A DNA stretch of 64,000 nt from Geobacter sp. (GCA_003574885.1 PJFC01000001.1:558001-622000), one strand, 5' to 3'; counted from the first letter of the stretch, positions 43,891 to 52,124 are shown. A program made the numbers and translations. The notes: a model not told the origin generated them from the sequence alone.

Positions 43891-44637
43891 CTATCGTTTG
43901 ACTTCACCGCTGATACCGATAGTTACCTCGTTAAACGGGATATCTTTGCCGCTCGCAGCAAGTGCCCGCCGTGCCGCCATGACTATGCCTCCGCAACAGG
44001 GAACTTCCATCCGGAGGACGGTGATGCTCTTGATAGTAGAGACACGGAACAGTTCGGTAAGTTTCTCCTCATAGAAGTTGTTGTCGTCCAGCTTTGGGCA
44101 GCCGATCACCAGTGCCTTGCCCGCCAGGAAATCCCGATGGAAACCGGCGTAAGCGAAGGGGACGCAGTCTGCGGCAATGAGGAGGTCGGCGTTCTGGAAA
44201 TAGGGGGCGGAGGTCGGTACCAGGTGGAGCTGGACCGGCCACTGACCGAGCTGGCTCGGCTGGCTTGCCGTCTCATCAGGTGCTGAGACCGGCGGGGTTG
44301 GCGCCAGGGTCATGGTCCGGGAACCGGGGCAGCCGCCGTGGGACGCGTGCGGTTGTGCAGTGGCAGTCTTGTCGGCAAGCTTGCCGGCAACGGGAAAGGG
44401 TTCATCAAGATGACGGGCAACCGCCTCTTCGTTGAACTCGTCGGCTTCCCGCTCGATGATATGGATTGCGTCCTGGGGGCACTCTCCCAGGCAGGCGCCG
44501 AGCCCGTCGCAGAGGTTGTCGGCGGAGAGAACCGCCTTGCCGTTAACGATCCTGATGGCCCCCTCGGCGCAGGCAGGCACACACTCCCCGCAGCCGTTAC
44601 ATTTCTCTGCATCGATCTGTACGATTTTTCTGATCAT
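43891..44637 (-). CDS. Two-cluster ferredoxin-domain protein with Cys-rich C-terminal domain
   Basis: 248 residues. First cluster: canonical CNGCGECVPACAEGAI. Second: CDGLGACLGECPQDAI, where the second Cys of CxxCxxCxxxCP is Leu, suggesting a [3Fe-4S] or altered cluster. After a His/Pro-rich linker, the C-terminal domain has Cys residues in AADCVPFAYAGFH, VIGCPKLDD and EVPCCGGIV. No signal peptide: a cytoplasmic electron-transfer protein. Family members are known in anaerobes, often near hcp-type nitrosative-stress genes; that link is from memory. ATG 44637 has AAGGAG. Confidence 0.85.
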   Translation of the reverse strand: MIRKIVQIDAEKCNGCGECVPACAEGAIRIVNGKAVLSADNLCDGLGACLGECPQDAIHIIEREADEFNEEAVARHLDEPFPVAGKLADKTATAQPHASHGGCPGSRTMTLAPTPPVSAPDETASQPSQLGQWPVQLHLVPTSAPYFQNADLLIAADCVPFAYAGFHRDFLAGKALVIGCPKLDDNNFYEEKLTELFRVSTIKSITVLRMEVPCCGGIVMAARRALAASGKDIPFNEVTIGISGEVKR

Positions 44638-44704
44638 ATCGGTAACTCCTTTACGGGTGTTTTGAACAGGTAACAGTGAGAAACGGGAAAGGGTGCGTTC
44701 CCCT

Positions 44705-45067
44705 TCAAGAGAAGAAATGCCAGAGGTAATCAATCCTTCCCCTCATGATCATCCGCCGGCCGGAAAAAGCCATGATTTCCCGGATTCGTGACCGGTACTC
44801 CGTACTGTAACAGTGGATATGGCAGTGCTTGCAGGACGGCTTCGGATCGAGGGGGCAGTTGCGGCGTCGGAGAAGGGAATAGTCGAGAAGTGCCGCGCAG
44901 TCGGGGCAGAGTCCGACTCCCACAGGAAATATACCCGAAAGGTCGGCCGGAGTTCGGTATTCCGTCTGTCCTTCATGCTTTGCCCTGCAATAAATCCGCA
45001 CAAAGTCGACGAGCACCTTCAGGTCTTTTTTCTGTTTGGGGGTGAATGGTTCCATGTTCGTGAGCAT
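44705..45067 (-). CDS. YgbA-family (nitrous oxide-stimulated promoter family) protein
   Basis: 120 residues with a dense Cys/His set: DFVRIYCRAKH, GLCPDCAALLDYSL, NCPLDPKPSCKHCHIHCY and the C-terminal GRRMIMRGRIDYLWHFF, all typical of the family that includes E. coli YgbA, an NsrR-controlled gene for recovery from nitrosative stress. Cysteine placement suggests a metal or Fe-S site. It lies 67 bases upstream of the ferredoxin gene in the same direction. The start may be ATG 45067 or ATG 45055; neither has a clear ribosome binding site. Confidence 0.82.
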   Translation of the reverse strand: MLTNMEPFTPKQKKDLKVLVDFVRIYCRAKHEGQTEYRTPADLSGIFPVGVGLCPDCAALLDYSLLRRRNCPLDPKPSCKHCHIHCYSTEYRSRIREIMAFSGRRMIMRGRIDYLWHFFS

Positions 45068-45079
45068 AGACGAATCTGG

Positions 45080-45104
45080 GGGGAATCCCCATGACGCAGG
45101 TCAA
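45080..45104. promoter_or_regulatory. Candidate operator upstream of the YgbA-family gene
   Basis: On the minus strand TTGAC-CTGC-GTCAT (45104-45091) is a near-perfect FNR/HcpR-type dyad, immediately followed by the palindrome GGGGATTCCCC (45090-45080). Nine of ten arm bases obey symmetry. The dyad is close to the start codon (24 bases), so it may act as a repressor site, or the transcription start is atypical. Confidence 0.4.
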
Positions 45105-45144
45105 AAAACCGACGTTTGTCGCAAGGGGAAATATTGCCGGCCGG

Positions 45145-45567
45145 TCACAGGTGGATTTCCTGCTTGATATTCGCCGGCGTGAGGTTCCGGGCGATGCGCC
45201 ACCCCTTCTCCTTCACCAGTACCGGCGCAAATTGGCAGGCGATGTAGCCGACGAGGTTCATATCATCGGGAAGGTCGGAGGCGAACGTGACGATGCGGAA
45301 GCCGACAAGGTCCCCGATATTCGGGAAATCGGTTGCCTCCTTGAGGGTGCAACCCCAGAGTGTCCGGTCTCCTCCCCTGGTCGCCAGGCGGAGCAGGTAA
45401 TAGCGCTCACCTTCAGCGCCCGTTCTCCCTTCTTCCTCCACAAGGGCGGGGATGATCGCACCGAGCAGGAGCGGGTAATCCATGTGGACGCAAGCGTAGT
45501 CAAAGGCCGCCCGGTTGTCCGGAAAGACCAGCGGGGGTTCGTTATCTTTTTTAAACCAGCCGAACAT
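45145..45567 (-). CDS. Hypothetical protein
   Basis: 140 residues, not recognised. It starts MFGWFKKDNEPPLVFPDN, has no signal peptide or membrane segment, and contains mixed alpha/beta-looking segments (YYLLRLATRGGDRTLWGC, LVGFRIVTFASDLPDDMN). ATG 45567 is preceded by GAGG; the frame is open 42 codons further upstream without ribosome site. It is transcribed toward the YgbA-family gene, 77 bases away. Confidence 0.65.
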   Translation of the reverse strand: MFGWFKKDNEPPLVFPDNRAAFDYACVHMDYPLLLGAIIPALVEEEGRTGAEGERYYLLRLATRGGDRTLWGCTLKEATDFPNIGDLVGFRIVTFASDLPDDMNLVGYIACQFAPVLVKEKGWRIARNLTPANIKQEIHL

Positions 45568-45671
45568 CCGCACCTCGTCAAGAGTAATTACCCCAAAGTA
45601 TAGCAGGAATGGACGCCATAGCCTACGGTTCTTTGCATTTCTTTGCCGTCTGTGGTAGTAATGGAGCTTCC

Positions 45672-47057
45672 ATGGAAACAGTAAAACCCACAATCATCCC
45701 CCGTGCCGCCCACCCTATTTCCCGCAGTATGGTGAGCCCCAATGCCCTGCGGGTCCTCTACAAACTACGGGACCAGGGATTCATCGCCTACCTGGTGGGG
45801 GGGTGCGTGCGAGACCTCCTCCTGGGGCGGGAACCGAAGGATTTCGACGTGGTTACCGATGCAACGCCGGGGCAGCTCAAGCGGCTGTTCCGCAACTGCC
45901 GTCTCGTCGGCCGTCGCTTCCGGCTTGCCCACATTCATTTTCAGGACGAGCTGATCGAGGTCGCCACCTTCCGTGCCCTGGAGGCAGACTATGGCGCGGA
46001 AGAGACGGTCGGGGGAGGAGAGACACTACCTCCTTCTCCGGATGCAGGTGCCCCGTCCCGGTCGCCACGCCATCTCAAGAGCGACGAGGGGATGGTGCTG
46101 CGGGACAACGTCTTCGGCAACCCCCGGGAAGATGCCATGCGCCGGGATTTCACGGTGAATGCCCTTTTCTACAACATTGCCGATTTTTCCCTCATCGATT
46201 ATGCCGGCGGGATGGCCGACCTGCAGGCCGGCGTGATCCGCACCATCGGCGACCCCCTGGTACGCTTTACCGAGGACCCGGTGAGGATGCTGCGTGCGGT
46301 CCGCTTTGCCGCCATGCTCGGCCTGGATGTGGAACCGGAGACCTGGCAGGCGATCCTGGAGCTGGCGCCGACCATCAGCCGTGCCACCCCGCCCCGCCTG
46401 TTTGACGAGATGCTCAAGCTGCTTCTGCTCGGGGAAGGGGAGAAGAGTTACCAGTTGCTGCGCAAGACCGGTCTGTTCGCCCCCCTGTTCCCCCGCTTCA
46501 ATGAATGGCTCGACACGGAGACGGATGGATTTCCCCATACTCGGGTGAGCCATGCTCTTGACCGGATCGACCTCCTCGTTCAGCAGGGAGAGTCGGTTGC
46601 CCCCCCCCTCTTCCTGGCACTTGTGTTCGGCGAGTATCTGGAAGAATCGGCGACGGCATTCCGGCAGGGGGGTGCTCCTCCCCAGGAGGCACTGAACCAG
46701 GCGGTTGCCGGGTGGCTCGGTGAACTGGCACCGACGGTTCTCGTCCCGAACCGGATCGGTATGCAGGTCCGCGACATACTCGCCAGCCAGCAGCGCTTTC
46801 TCAAGATGCCGGGGAAACGTCCCCAGTCGTTTCTCGGCCGTCCCGGTTTTCCCATCGCGCTTGCGTACCTGCGCCTGCGGGCGGAGATGGGCGAGGGAGG
46901 AAGTGAGGTCTGGAGCTGGTGGGACCGCTATAGCCGGGAGAATGCCATCGACCTTCCCTCTGCCGGTGCCGTCGGCAAAGAAAGTGCGCCATCTACCGGT
47001 AAACGCCGCCGGCGAAGGCGGCGCAAGCCGCGCACCGGTGCGGCGGCACCACAGTAA
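45672..47057 (+). CDS. pcnB: Poly(A) polymerase / CCA-adding enzyme family nucleotidyltransferase
   Basis: 461 residues. Class II nucleotidyltransferase head: AYLVGGCVRDLLLGREPKDFDVVTD (the GG and DxD metal ligands), then MRRDFTVNALFYNI, the DYAGGMADLQAGVIRTIGDP block and EDPVRMLRAVRFAAMLGL. The C-terminal tail is basic (GKRRRRRRRKPRTG), as in PcnB-type poly(A) polymerases rather than Cca; sequence alone does not settle specificity. ATG 45672 follows GGAG. cysM starts 24 bases downstream. Confidence 0.9.
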   Translation: METVKPTIIPRAAHPISRSMVSPNALRVLYKLRDQGFIAYLVGGCVRDLLLGREPKDFDVVTDATPGQLKRLFRNCRLVGRRFRLAHIHFQDELIEVATFRALEADYGAEETVGGGETLPPSPDAGAPSRSPRHLKSDEGMVLRDNVFGNPREDAMRRDFTVNALFYNIADFSLIDYAGGMADLQAGVIRTIGDPLVRFTEDPVRMLRAVRFAAMLGLDVEPETWQAILELAPTISRATPPRLFDEMLKLLLLGEGEKSYQLLRKTGLFAPLFPRFNEWLDTETDGFPHTRVSHALDRIDLLVQQGESVAPPLFLALVFGEYLEESATAFRQGGAPPQEALNQAVAGWLGELAPTVLVPNRIGMQVRDILASQQRFLKMPGKRPQSFLGRPGFPIALAYLRLRAEMGEGGSEVWSWWDRYSRENAIDLPSAGAVGKESAPSTGKRRRRRRRKPRTGAAAPQ

Positions 47058-47081
47058 TCTTATTATGCACGGGAGTCTGCC

Positions 47082-48005
47082 ATGAACCATAAGCCGTTCA
47101 GCATTGCCGCAGCTATCGGCAATACACCGCTCATAGAACTTACCTCTTTTTCTCCCAACCCGCGGGTACGAATTCTTGCCAAGCTGGAGGGGAACAATCC
47201 TGGTGGGTCCATCAAGGACCGGCCTGCCCTTTACATGCTTGCCAAGGCCGAGGAGAGCGGTGCGCTTACCCATGGCAAGATAATACTGGAGCCGACATCC
47301 GGCAATACGGGGATCGCTCTGGCAATGCTTGGTACCTCTAGGGGGTACCGGGTCAAGCTCGTGATGCCCGGCTGTGTGAGTCAGGAGCGGCGCAGCGTCC
47401 TTGAGGCCTACGGCGCCGAAGTTGTGCTTTCTCCTCCCGGTGAGGCGACGGACGGGGCGATCAGAATGGCGCACCGCATTCTCGACGACGAGCCGGACCG
47501 CTACTACATGCCCAACCAGTATGCCAATCCCTGGAACGTCCTGGCCCATGTGGAGACAACCGGTCCCGAGATCCAGCGCCAGACCGGCGGGGAGATCGAC
47601 ATGTTCGTGGCGGGGATGGGGACCACCGGCACTCTCATGGGGATGGCGGAGTACTTCCGTCAGCACAACCCGCGGGTCAGGGTGATAGGGGTGGAGCCTC
47701 CCTTGGGGCACGCGATCCAGGGGCTGAAAAACATGGAGGAGGCCATTGTTCCGGAGATCTATAATCCGTCGGCCCTTCATGGAAAATGCACCGTCGTTGA
47801 CGAGGAGGCTTTTGCCATGGCCAGGGAACTGGCCCGGCGGGAGGGACTGTTCGTCGGCATGTCCAGCGGCGCCGCCGTGGCCGGAGCCATCGAGGCGGCC
47901 AGAAATCTCGACAGCGGCACCATCGTCACCATCCTTCCCGATCGGGGCGACCGCTACCTCAGCACCACCCTGTTCCGTTCGGTCTGCGGCTGCTGCCCTC
48001 CGTAG
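47082..48005 (+). CDS. cysM: Cysteine synthase B (O-acetylserine sulfhydrylase) CysM
   Basis: 307-residue PLP enzyme. The internal aldimine Lys45 is in NPGGSIKDRPAL, the Asn/Thr loop in EPTSGNTGIALAM and the phosphate-binding GMGTTGTLMG follows. The SGNTG plus the C-terminal GLFVGMSSGAAVAGA segment, with ITILPDRGDRYLST-type ending, match CysM. It converts O-acetylserine plus sulfide (or thiosulfate) to cysteine. Confidence 0.95.
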   Translation: MNHKPFSIAAAIGNTPLIELTSFSPNPRVRILAKLEGNNPGGSIKDRPALYMLAKAEESGALTHGKIILEPTSGNTGIALAMLGTSRGYRVKLVMPGCVSQERRSVLEAYGAEVVLSPPGEATDGAIRMAHRILDDEPDRYYMPNQYANPWNVLAHVETTGPEIQRQTGGEIDMFVAGMGTTGTLMGMAEYFRQHNPRVRVIGVEPPLGHAIQGLKNMEEAIVPEIYNPSALHGKCTVVDEEAFAMARELARREGLFVGMSSGAAVAGAIEAARNLDSGTIVTILPDRGDRYLSTTLFRSVCGCCPP

Positions 48006-48200
48006 TCTGCCCTGCTGACTGAATTTTAACGGTGCCAAAACTTGTCAACTCCTGCAGAGTATACTAGACTGTAACCATTACCGGACTGGGGCTGGACCGG
48101 TAAGGTCCTTGCCGGGATCACCCTCCCTCTGCCCTTTGTATTTAGCCCTCCCGCTGTTGTCACTGACCCTTTTGAACCGCTGGAAGCGTGAGGATGGCAC

Positions 48201-49475
48201 ATGCAGAAAACCTTCAATTTCCATCTCTGGCCCAAGCCCTTCAAATATTTCGAATATGCCAAACTGTTCGTCATCACCCTCTGTGCGATCGTCGCCTTTA
48301 TTGTCGCCGGCATCTTTGCGGTGCTCTATACTCGGACATCCAACCTCATGTATGAGCGGGTGCGGGAGCAGGCCGCAACCTATGCCGATCTGATCATGCA
48401 CACCAAGATGTGGAACTACGACTACGGCGGCGTTTACGTGGAAAAGCGGCGCGGGGTTGCTTCCAATGCCTATCTCCGGCAACTCGGCGTGAATCCCGAT
48501 GTGAAGGTGGAGGGGGGACGGACGTTCACCATCCGCAACCATGCCATCATGATAGAGGAGATATCCCAACGCAGCGTAGAGAAGGACGGGGTGAGGTTTC
48601 ACATTGTCAGTCTCAAGCCCATCGACCCGGGCAATGCGCCGGACCAGCTGGAAAGAACGGCGCTTAGCCAGTTTGCCCAGGGGGAGAGTGAGTGGCATAG
48701 TCTGGGAAAAGGGGACAACCCCGTATTCCGCTACCTGAAGCCGCTCTTTGTCGAGCCGAGCTGTCTTGAATGCCACGCCACCAAGGGATACAAGGTCGGT
48801 GACGTTATTGGCGCGATCAGCATCACCCTCCCCCTGTCCACCTATATCCGGGAAACCCGCACGAACAAAATCCTGATTATTGCCGCCGCAGCACTGACTA
48901 TCTGTCTCCTGGTGACGCTCATCTATGTCCTTACCTGGCGCCTTGTCATCAAGCTCGATGAGGTGCAGAAGCGCCTCAAGAAGCTCGCCTCCACTGATGA
49001 ACTGACCGGCCTCAGGAACCGGCGACACATCATGAAACGGCTCGAAGAGGAATTTGAGAGGGCCGGGCGCCTGAACGAGCCCCTTTGTCTTATAATGCTC
49101 GATATCGACCATTTTAAGCGGATCAACGACACCTATGGCCACCCCTTCGGTGATCTTGTCCTCAAACGAGTGGCCAGGCGTCTGCAGGAGGCCACGCGCA
49201 GCTACGATATTACCGGGCGGATTGGCGGTGAGGAATTTCTCGTCATCTCTCCCGGTACGACTGCCGAAGAGGCTCTGCATCTTGCGGAGCGGTTGCGGAC
49301 CGTGGTCAGCCAGGAACCGATGGGGGACGGAGGGAAAGAGGTCACCATCACCATCAGTGCCGGTTTTGCCCTCTCCAGCCCTGCTGACAGCGGGAGCGAA
49401 ACCCTTCTGAAAAGGGCGGATGTGGCGCTCTACCGGGCCAAGCAGGGGGGGCGGAACAGGGTGGAAGCGGGGTAA
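48201..49475 (+). CDS. Diguanylate cyclase with heme-site DUF3365 sensory domain
   Basis: 424 residues. A transmembrane helix (~residues 20-42), a periplasmic DUF3365/Tll0287-like domain with a c-type heme motif CLECH (in EPSCLECHATKGY, ~190), a second helix (~220-245) and a GGDEF domain. The active site is intact (RIGGEEF), and an RxxD inhibitory site (RSYD) sits five residues before it. It makes cyclic di-GMP, probably in response to redox or gas ligand at the heme, in the periplasm. GGAAGCG upstream gives only a fair ribosome site. Confidence 0.92.
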   Translation: MQKTFNFHLWPKPFKYFEYAKLFVITLCAIVAFIVAGIFAVLYTRTSNLMYERVREQAATYADLIMHTKMWNYDYGGVYVEKRRGVASNAYLRQLGVNPDVKVEGGRTFTIRNHAIMIEEISQRSVEKDGVRFHIVSLKPIDPGNAPDQLERTALSQFAQGESEWHSLGKGDNPVFRYLKPLFVEPSCLECHATKGYKVGDVIGAISITLPLSTYIRETRTNKILIIAAAALTICLLVTLIYVLTWRLVIKLDEVQKRLKKLASTDELTGLRNRRHIMKRLEEEFERAGRLNEPLCLIMLDIDHFKRINDTYGHPFGDLVLKRVARRLQEATRSYDITGRIGGEEFLVISPGTTAEEALHLAERLRTVVSQEPMGDGGKEVTITISAGFALSSPADSGSETLLKRADVALYRAKQGGRNRVEAG

Positions 49476-49565
49476 GGTATCGGCATGTGCAGCATCGACC
49501 GGTCCGGCGCAATCACGAAATTGGTTTGAATGTTTTAATCACGGTGATATACTCCTGACTGCCTA

Positions 49566-49587
49566 CGTGTCGCAATGGTACGACACG
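49566..49587. repeat. Inverted repeat before the SAP-like gene
   Basis: CGTGTCG (49566-49572) and CGACACG (49581-49587), a perfect 7-bp dyad with an 8-base loop, 27 bases before the small SAP-like gene. It could be an operator or terminator-like element. No U-tract. Confidence 0.35.
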
Positions 49588-49613
49588 GCTAGTTACCGAT
49601 GCGGGGGAAGACC

Positions 49614-49793
49614 ATGAAAATGGACGACATCAAGGAAGTTGCCCGAAAACAGGGGGTAAAGGCAGGGAAAATGAAAAAGGCCGATCTGATCAGGGCGATT
49701 CAGGCTGCGGAAGGGAACCCTGCCTGTTTCGAGAGCGGAACGGCGGACCAGTGTGGCCAGGATGCATGCCTCTGGCGGGAGGACTGCCGTTAA
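49614..49793 (+). CDS. SAP/Rho-N domain miniprotein with four C-terminal cysteines
   Basis: 59 residues. The first ~35 form a SAP or Rho N-terminal-like helix-loop-helix (MKMDDIKEVARKQGVKAGKM, KADLIRAIQAAEG), a nucleic-acid-binding fold. The rest carries four cysteines (NPACFE, DQCGQDACLWREDC), probably a zinc knot. ATG 49614 has GGGGGAAG upstream. It is small but conserved in composition with related Geobacter-type proteins I remember; function unknown. Confidence 0.75.
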   Translation: MKMDDIKEVARKQGVKAGKMKKADLIRAIQAAEGNPACFESGTADQCGQDACLWREDCR

Positions 49794-49877
49794 GCAGGAC
49801 CTCACGCGGAGAAACTGGTTGCCAAGCCTGACCAGTGTGGTAAAGTCATGCGAAACTTTCCCGCGAGGTAAGACTGC

Positions 49878-50951
49878 ATGGCTACCGTCACTATTACCTG
49901 TTCCCACTGCGGCTTTTCAAAAGAGATGCCAGCAGGGGCCGTCCCGGAAGGAGCGGTCCGGGTAACCTGTCCCCAATGCAAGGAATCATTCCTTCTCGAA
50001 CCTCAAGCGCCGGTTGCAGCCGTGACCGAGCCTTCCCCTTTGCACACACCTTCGCCAGAAGATCCGTATGCGCCTTCGGGATTCGGCACTCCCCCTCCGC
50101 CACCCGTTCCCCCTCCGCCCTTCACCGATACCGACCGTGGGATTCCGGGAGGAAACGGCAAAAAATCCCCTCCCCGTCGGGAACTCTCGGGCCTTGGTGA
50201 CCTTTTCAGCTCGTCGTGGGAGGTTTTCAAAAACCGGATCGGTATACTTCTCGTCCTTTACCTCATTATCATCGCTTGCGTGCTCGTACCGGTGGGTCTG
50301 TTCCTGGGGGCCGGCTTTCTGATCTCCCTGGTCATGCCGGAGGGGCGAATTCCCCTCTTGGTCGGCGGAGGCTTTACCGGCGGTATCATCGGCCTTTGTG
50401 TCGCTTACTGGGGGGGGGCGGCACTGGTCTTTGCCGTGGCTGACGAGACCCTTGGGGTGCGTGATTCCCTGGTGAAAGGGTGGGAACGGCTCGGTTCCTT
50501 TGTCTGGGTCTATTCCCTCGCAGGATTCATCATCGGCGGCGGCTTTTTCCTCTGTGTCGTTCCGGGAGTGATCTTCTATGTCTGGTTCTTTTTCTGCCAG
50601 TTCGTGCTGGCCGCCGAAGGGGACCGGGGGATGGCTGCGCTCCTCAAGAGCAAGGAGTACGTCAGGGGGCGCTGGCTCGACGTGTTTTTCCGGGTATTCG
50701 TGCTCTGGATCATTTCGGTTGTGGCGGGTATGATACCCTTTGCGGGGTCGTTCCTGTCGCTTGTGTTCATACCGTTCAGCATGATCTATCACTACCGCAT
50801 CTACGCCGAACTCCGGGAGATCAGGGGAGAGGTGGAGGTGCCGACAACGGGGAACGACAAAAATATCTGGCTGGGGGTGGGGTTGCTCGGCCATCTGGTG
50901 TTTTTCGGGCTGATCGGAATGGCTTTCTTGGGGCATTTTTTAGGGAATTGA
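49878..50951 (+). CDS. Zinc-ribbon (MJ0042-type) multipass membrane protein
   Basis: 357 residues. N-terminal zinc ribbon CSHCG...CPQCKESF (residues ~8-40), a Pro-rich linker (TPPPPPVPPPPFTD), then at least six hydrophobic segments (residues ~120-355) in a DUF975/DUF4013-like arrangement, with short basic loops (RGMAALLKSKEYVRGRW). An integral inner-membrane protein with a cytoplasmic metal-binding head. Function unknown. A good start with AGGTAAG and no operon partner except possibly the SAP-like gene. Confidence 0.75.
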   Translation: MATVTITCSHCGFSKEMPAGAVPEGAVRVTCPQCKESFLLEPQAPVAAVTEPSPLHTPSPEDPYAPSGFGTPPPPPVPPPPFTDTDRGIPGGNGKKSPPRRELSGLGDLFSSSWEVFKNRIGILLVLYLIIIACVLVPVGLFLGAGFLISLVMPEGRIPLLVGGGFTGGIIGLCVAYWGGAALVFAVADETLGVRDSLVKGWERLGSFVWVYSLAGFIIGGGFFLCVVPGVIFYVWFFFCQFVLAAEGDRGMAALLKSKEYVRGRWLDVFFRVFVLWIISVVAGMIPFAGSFLSLVFIPFSMIYHYRIYAELREIRGEVEVPTTGNDKNIWLGVGLLGHLVFFGLIGMAFLGHFLGN

Positions 50952-50976
50952 AAGCTTCAACTGAAAAGTAAGGGAC

Positions 50977-51011
50977 AAAAAAAGCCGCATCCGAAGGGAT
51001 GCGGCTTTTTT
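50977..51011. terminator. Bidirectional terminator between the zinc-ribbon gene and Lys/Ala-rich protein gene 2
   Basis: AAAAAAAGCCGCATCC-GAAG-GGATGCGGCTTTTTT is a near-perfect stem with A- and T-runs on both sides, serving both convergent genes. The stem core GCCGCATC equals that at 39187-39220. Confidence 0.92.
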
Positions 51012-51027
51012 GCTGGGGGAATCTGGA

Positions 51028-51267
51028 TTAATTCGCGGCCGGAGCAACCGGAGCTTCGGCGGGCTTCTTGACAGCTTTCTTCGCTGCCTTCTTGACTTTT
51101 TTTGCTTTCTTAACGGTTTTCTTCGTTTCCTTCTTGATCGGCGGGTGGCCGGCGGGAAGGGCAGGCTGGGCAGCCGGAGCAACCGGAGCGGGTTCGGCGG
51201 CGCAGACCAGGCCAGCGAAGGAAACTGCTACGAGGGCGGTGACGATGGCGGACAGAATTTTTTTCAT
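51028..51267 (-). CDS. Small exported Lys/Ala-rich protein (paralogue 2)
   Basis: 79 residues. Signal peptide MKKILSAIVTALVAVSFAG, cleavage predicted at VCA^AEP, exactly as in paralogue 1. The mature part has two blocks: a Pro/Ala/Gly-rich segment (APVAPAAQPALPAGHPP) and a Lys block (KKETKKTVKKAKKVKKAAKK). GAGAGG precedes the ATG. The 143-base gap upstream shows no strong promoter. Same unknown role is inferred as for 38930-39166. Confidence 0.85.
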   Translation of the reverse strand: MKKILSAIVTALVAVSFAGLVCAAEPAPVAPAAQPALPAGHPPIKKETKKTVKKAKKVKKAAKKAVKKPAEAPVAPAAN

Positions 51268-51410
51268 GGTGGACCTCTCTTTGTTGGTTAATTGTGTTGC
51301 TGATTTGTAATTAGCAGGGAGCGTGCCAGTTTACTGTGGTTGTGTAATAGGCCGTAAATAGGCTGTTTGTGCGATTCGTGACATTTGGGGCGTTAAATTG
51401 TTGCCTCAAA

Positions 51411-52124
51411 TTATCTGCTCTTTACCCCATTTCCGGCAGGTTGTCTGCCGGCTAGTCCCTGCAGCCGGTCCATGTGGTGAATCAGTACCCTGCTCCCGTC
51501 AACGTCGAGTATCCCCTCTTCCTTAAGTTTCCTGAAGGTGCGGGAGAGGGTTTCGCTGACCGTGCCGAGCCGGGATGCCAGTTCCCCCTTTTTCATGTCC
51601 AGGTCGAGATAGGTTTTTCCCTGGAATGTGGTCGATTTCCGTTCGGCCAGTTCGATCAGGTAGGTGGCCAGGCGGGACGGAACCTCGGCAAAGGAGAGCT
51701 CCTCGATCTGGCGGGCGAAGCGGCGAAGGAGGAGCGACAGGGAAACGATCAGGTTGAGGGAGAAGCGGGGATTGCGCTCCAGGAGTCCCATGAACGCATC
51801 CCTGGGGAAGAAGATCGCTTCTCCCTTTTCCAGTGCACGGGCCTCGGCGGGATAGCGTCCATCGCCAAAGAAAGCGGCCTCGGCAAAGGTTTCGCCGGGA
51901 TGGACAAAGTGGAGGACTTTTTCCTTCCCATCGGGTGAAACCTTGCAAAGTTTCATGCTGCCGGAGGCGAGGAGATAGAAGCCGTTGGCCGTATCCCCTT
52001 CCGCAAAGAGTGTTTCCCCCTTCGCAAAGCTCCGGCGGGAGACGATTGCGGCCACTTCTTCCAGGTTCCCGTCGTCCAGGCCGGAGAAGAGAAGGGATTT
52101 TTTAAGGCTTTCCTTGTTGTCCAT
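51411..52124 (-). CDS. Crp/Fnr-family transcriptional regulator
   Basis: 237 residues: cyclic-nucleotide-type beta barrel (residues ~10-130), long dimer helix and winged HTH (~165-225). No N-terminal cysteine cluster, so it is not an Fe-S FNR; the barrel may bind a gas or a nucleotide. The recognition helix GTVSETLSRTFRKL has the E..SR pattern of FNR/DNR/HcpR regulators, which read TTGAN half-sites. Divergent from the MerA-like gene; it may control that gene and the YgbA-ferredoxin pair at 43891-45067. ATG 52124 follows GGAGAG. Confidence 0.87.
   Translation of the reverse strand: MDNKESLKKSLLFSGLDDGNLEEVAAIVSRRSFAKGETLFAEGDTANGFYLLASGSMKLCKVSPDGKEKVLHFVHPGETFAEAAFFGDGRYPAEARALEKGEAIFFPRDAFMGLLERNPRFSLNLIVSLSLLLRRFARQIEELSFAEVPSRLATYLIELAERKSTTFQGKTYLDLDMKKGELASRLGTVSETLSRTFRKLKEEGILDVDGSRVLIHHMDRLQGLAGRQPAGNGVKSR

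Noticed and set aside
46026-48038. 670-residue minus-strand frame opposite pcnB and cysM
   Set aside because: Long only because of the high GC third-position bias; both opposite genes have intact catalytic motifs.
48078-49280. 400-residue minus-strand frame opposite the diguanylate cyclase
   Set aside because: Antisense shadow; no family match.
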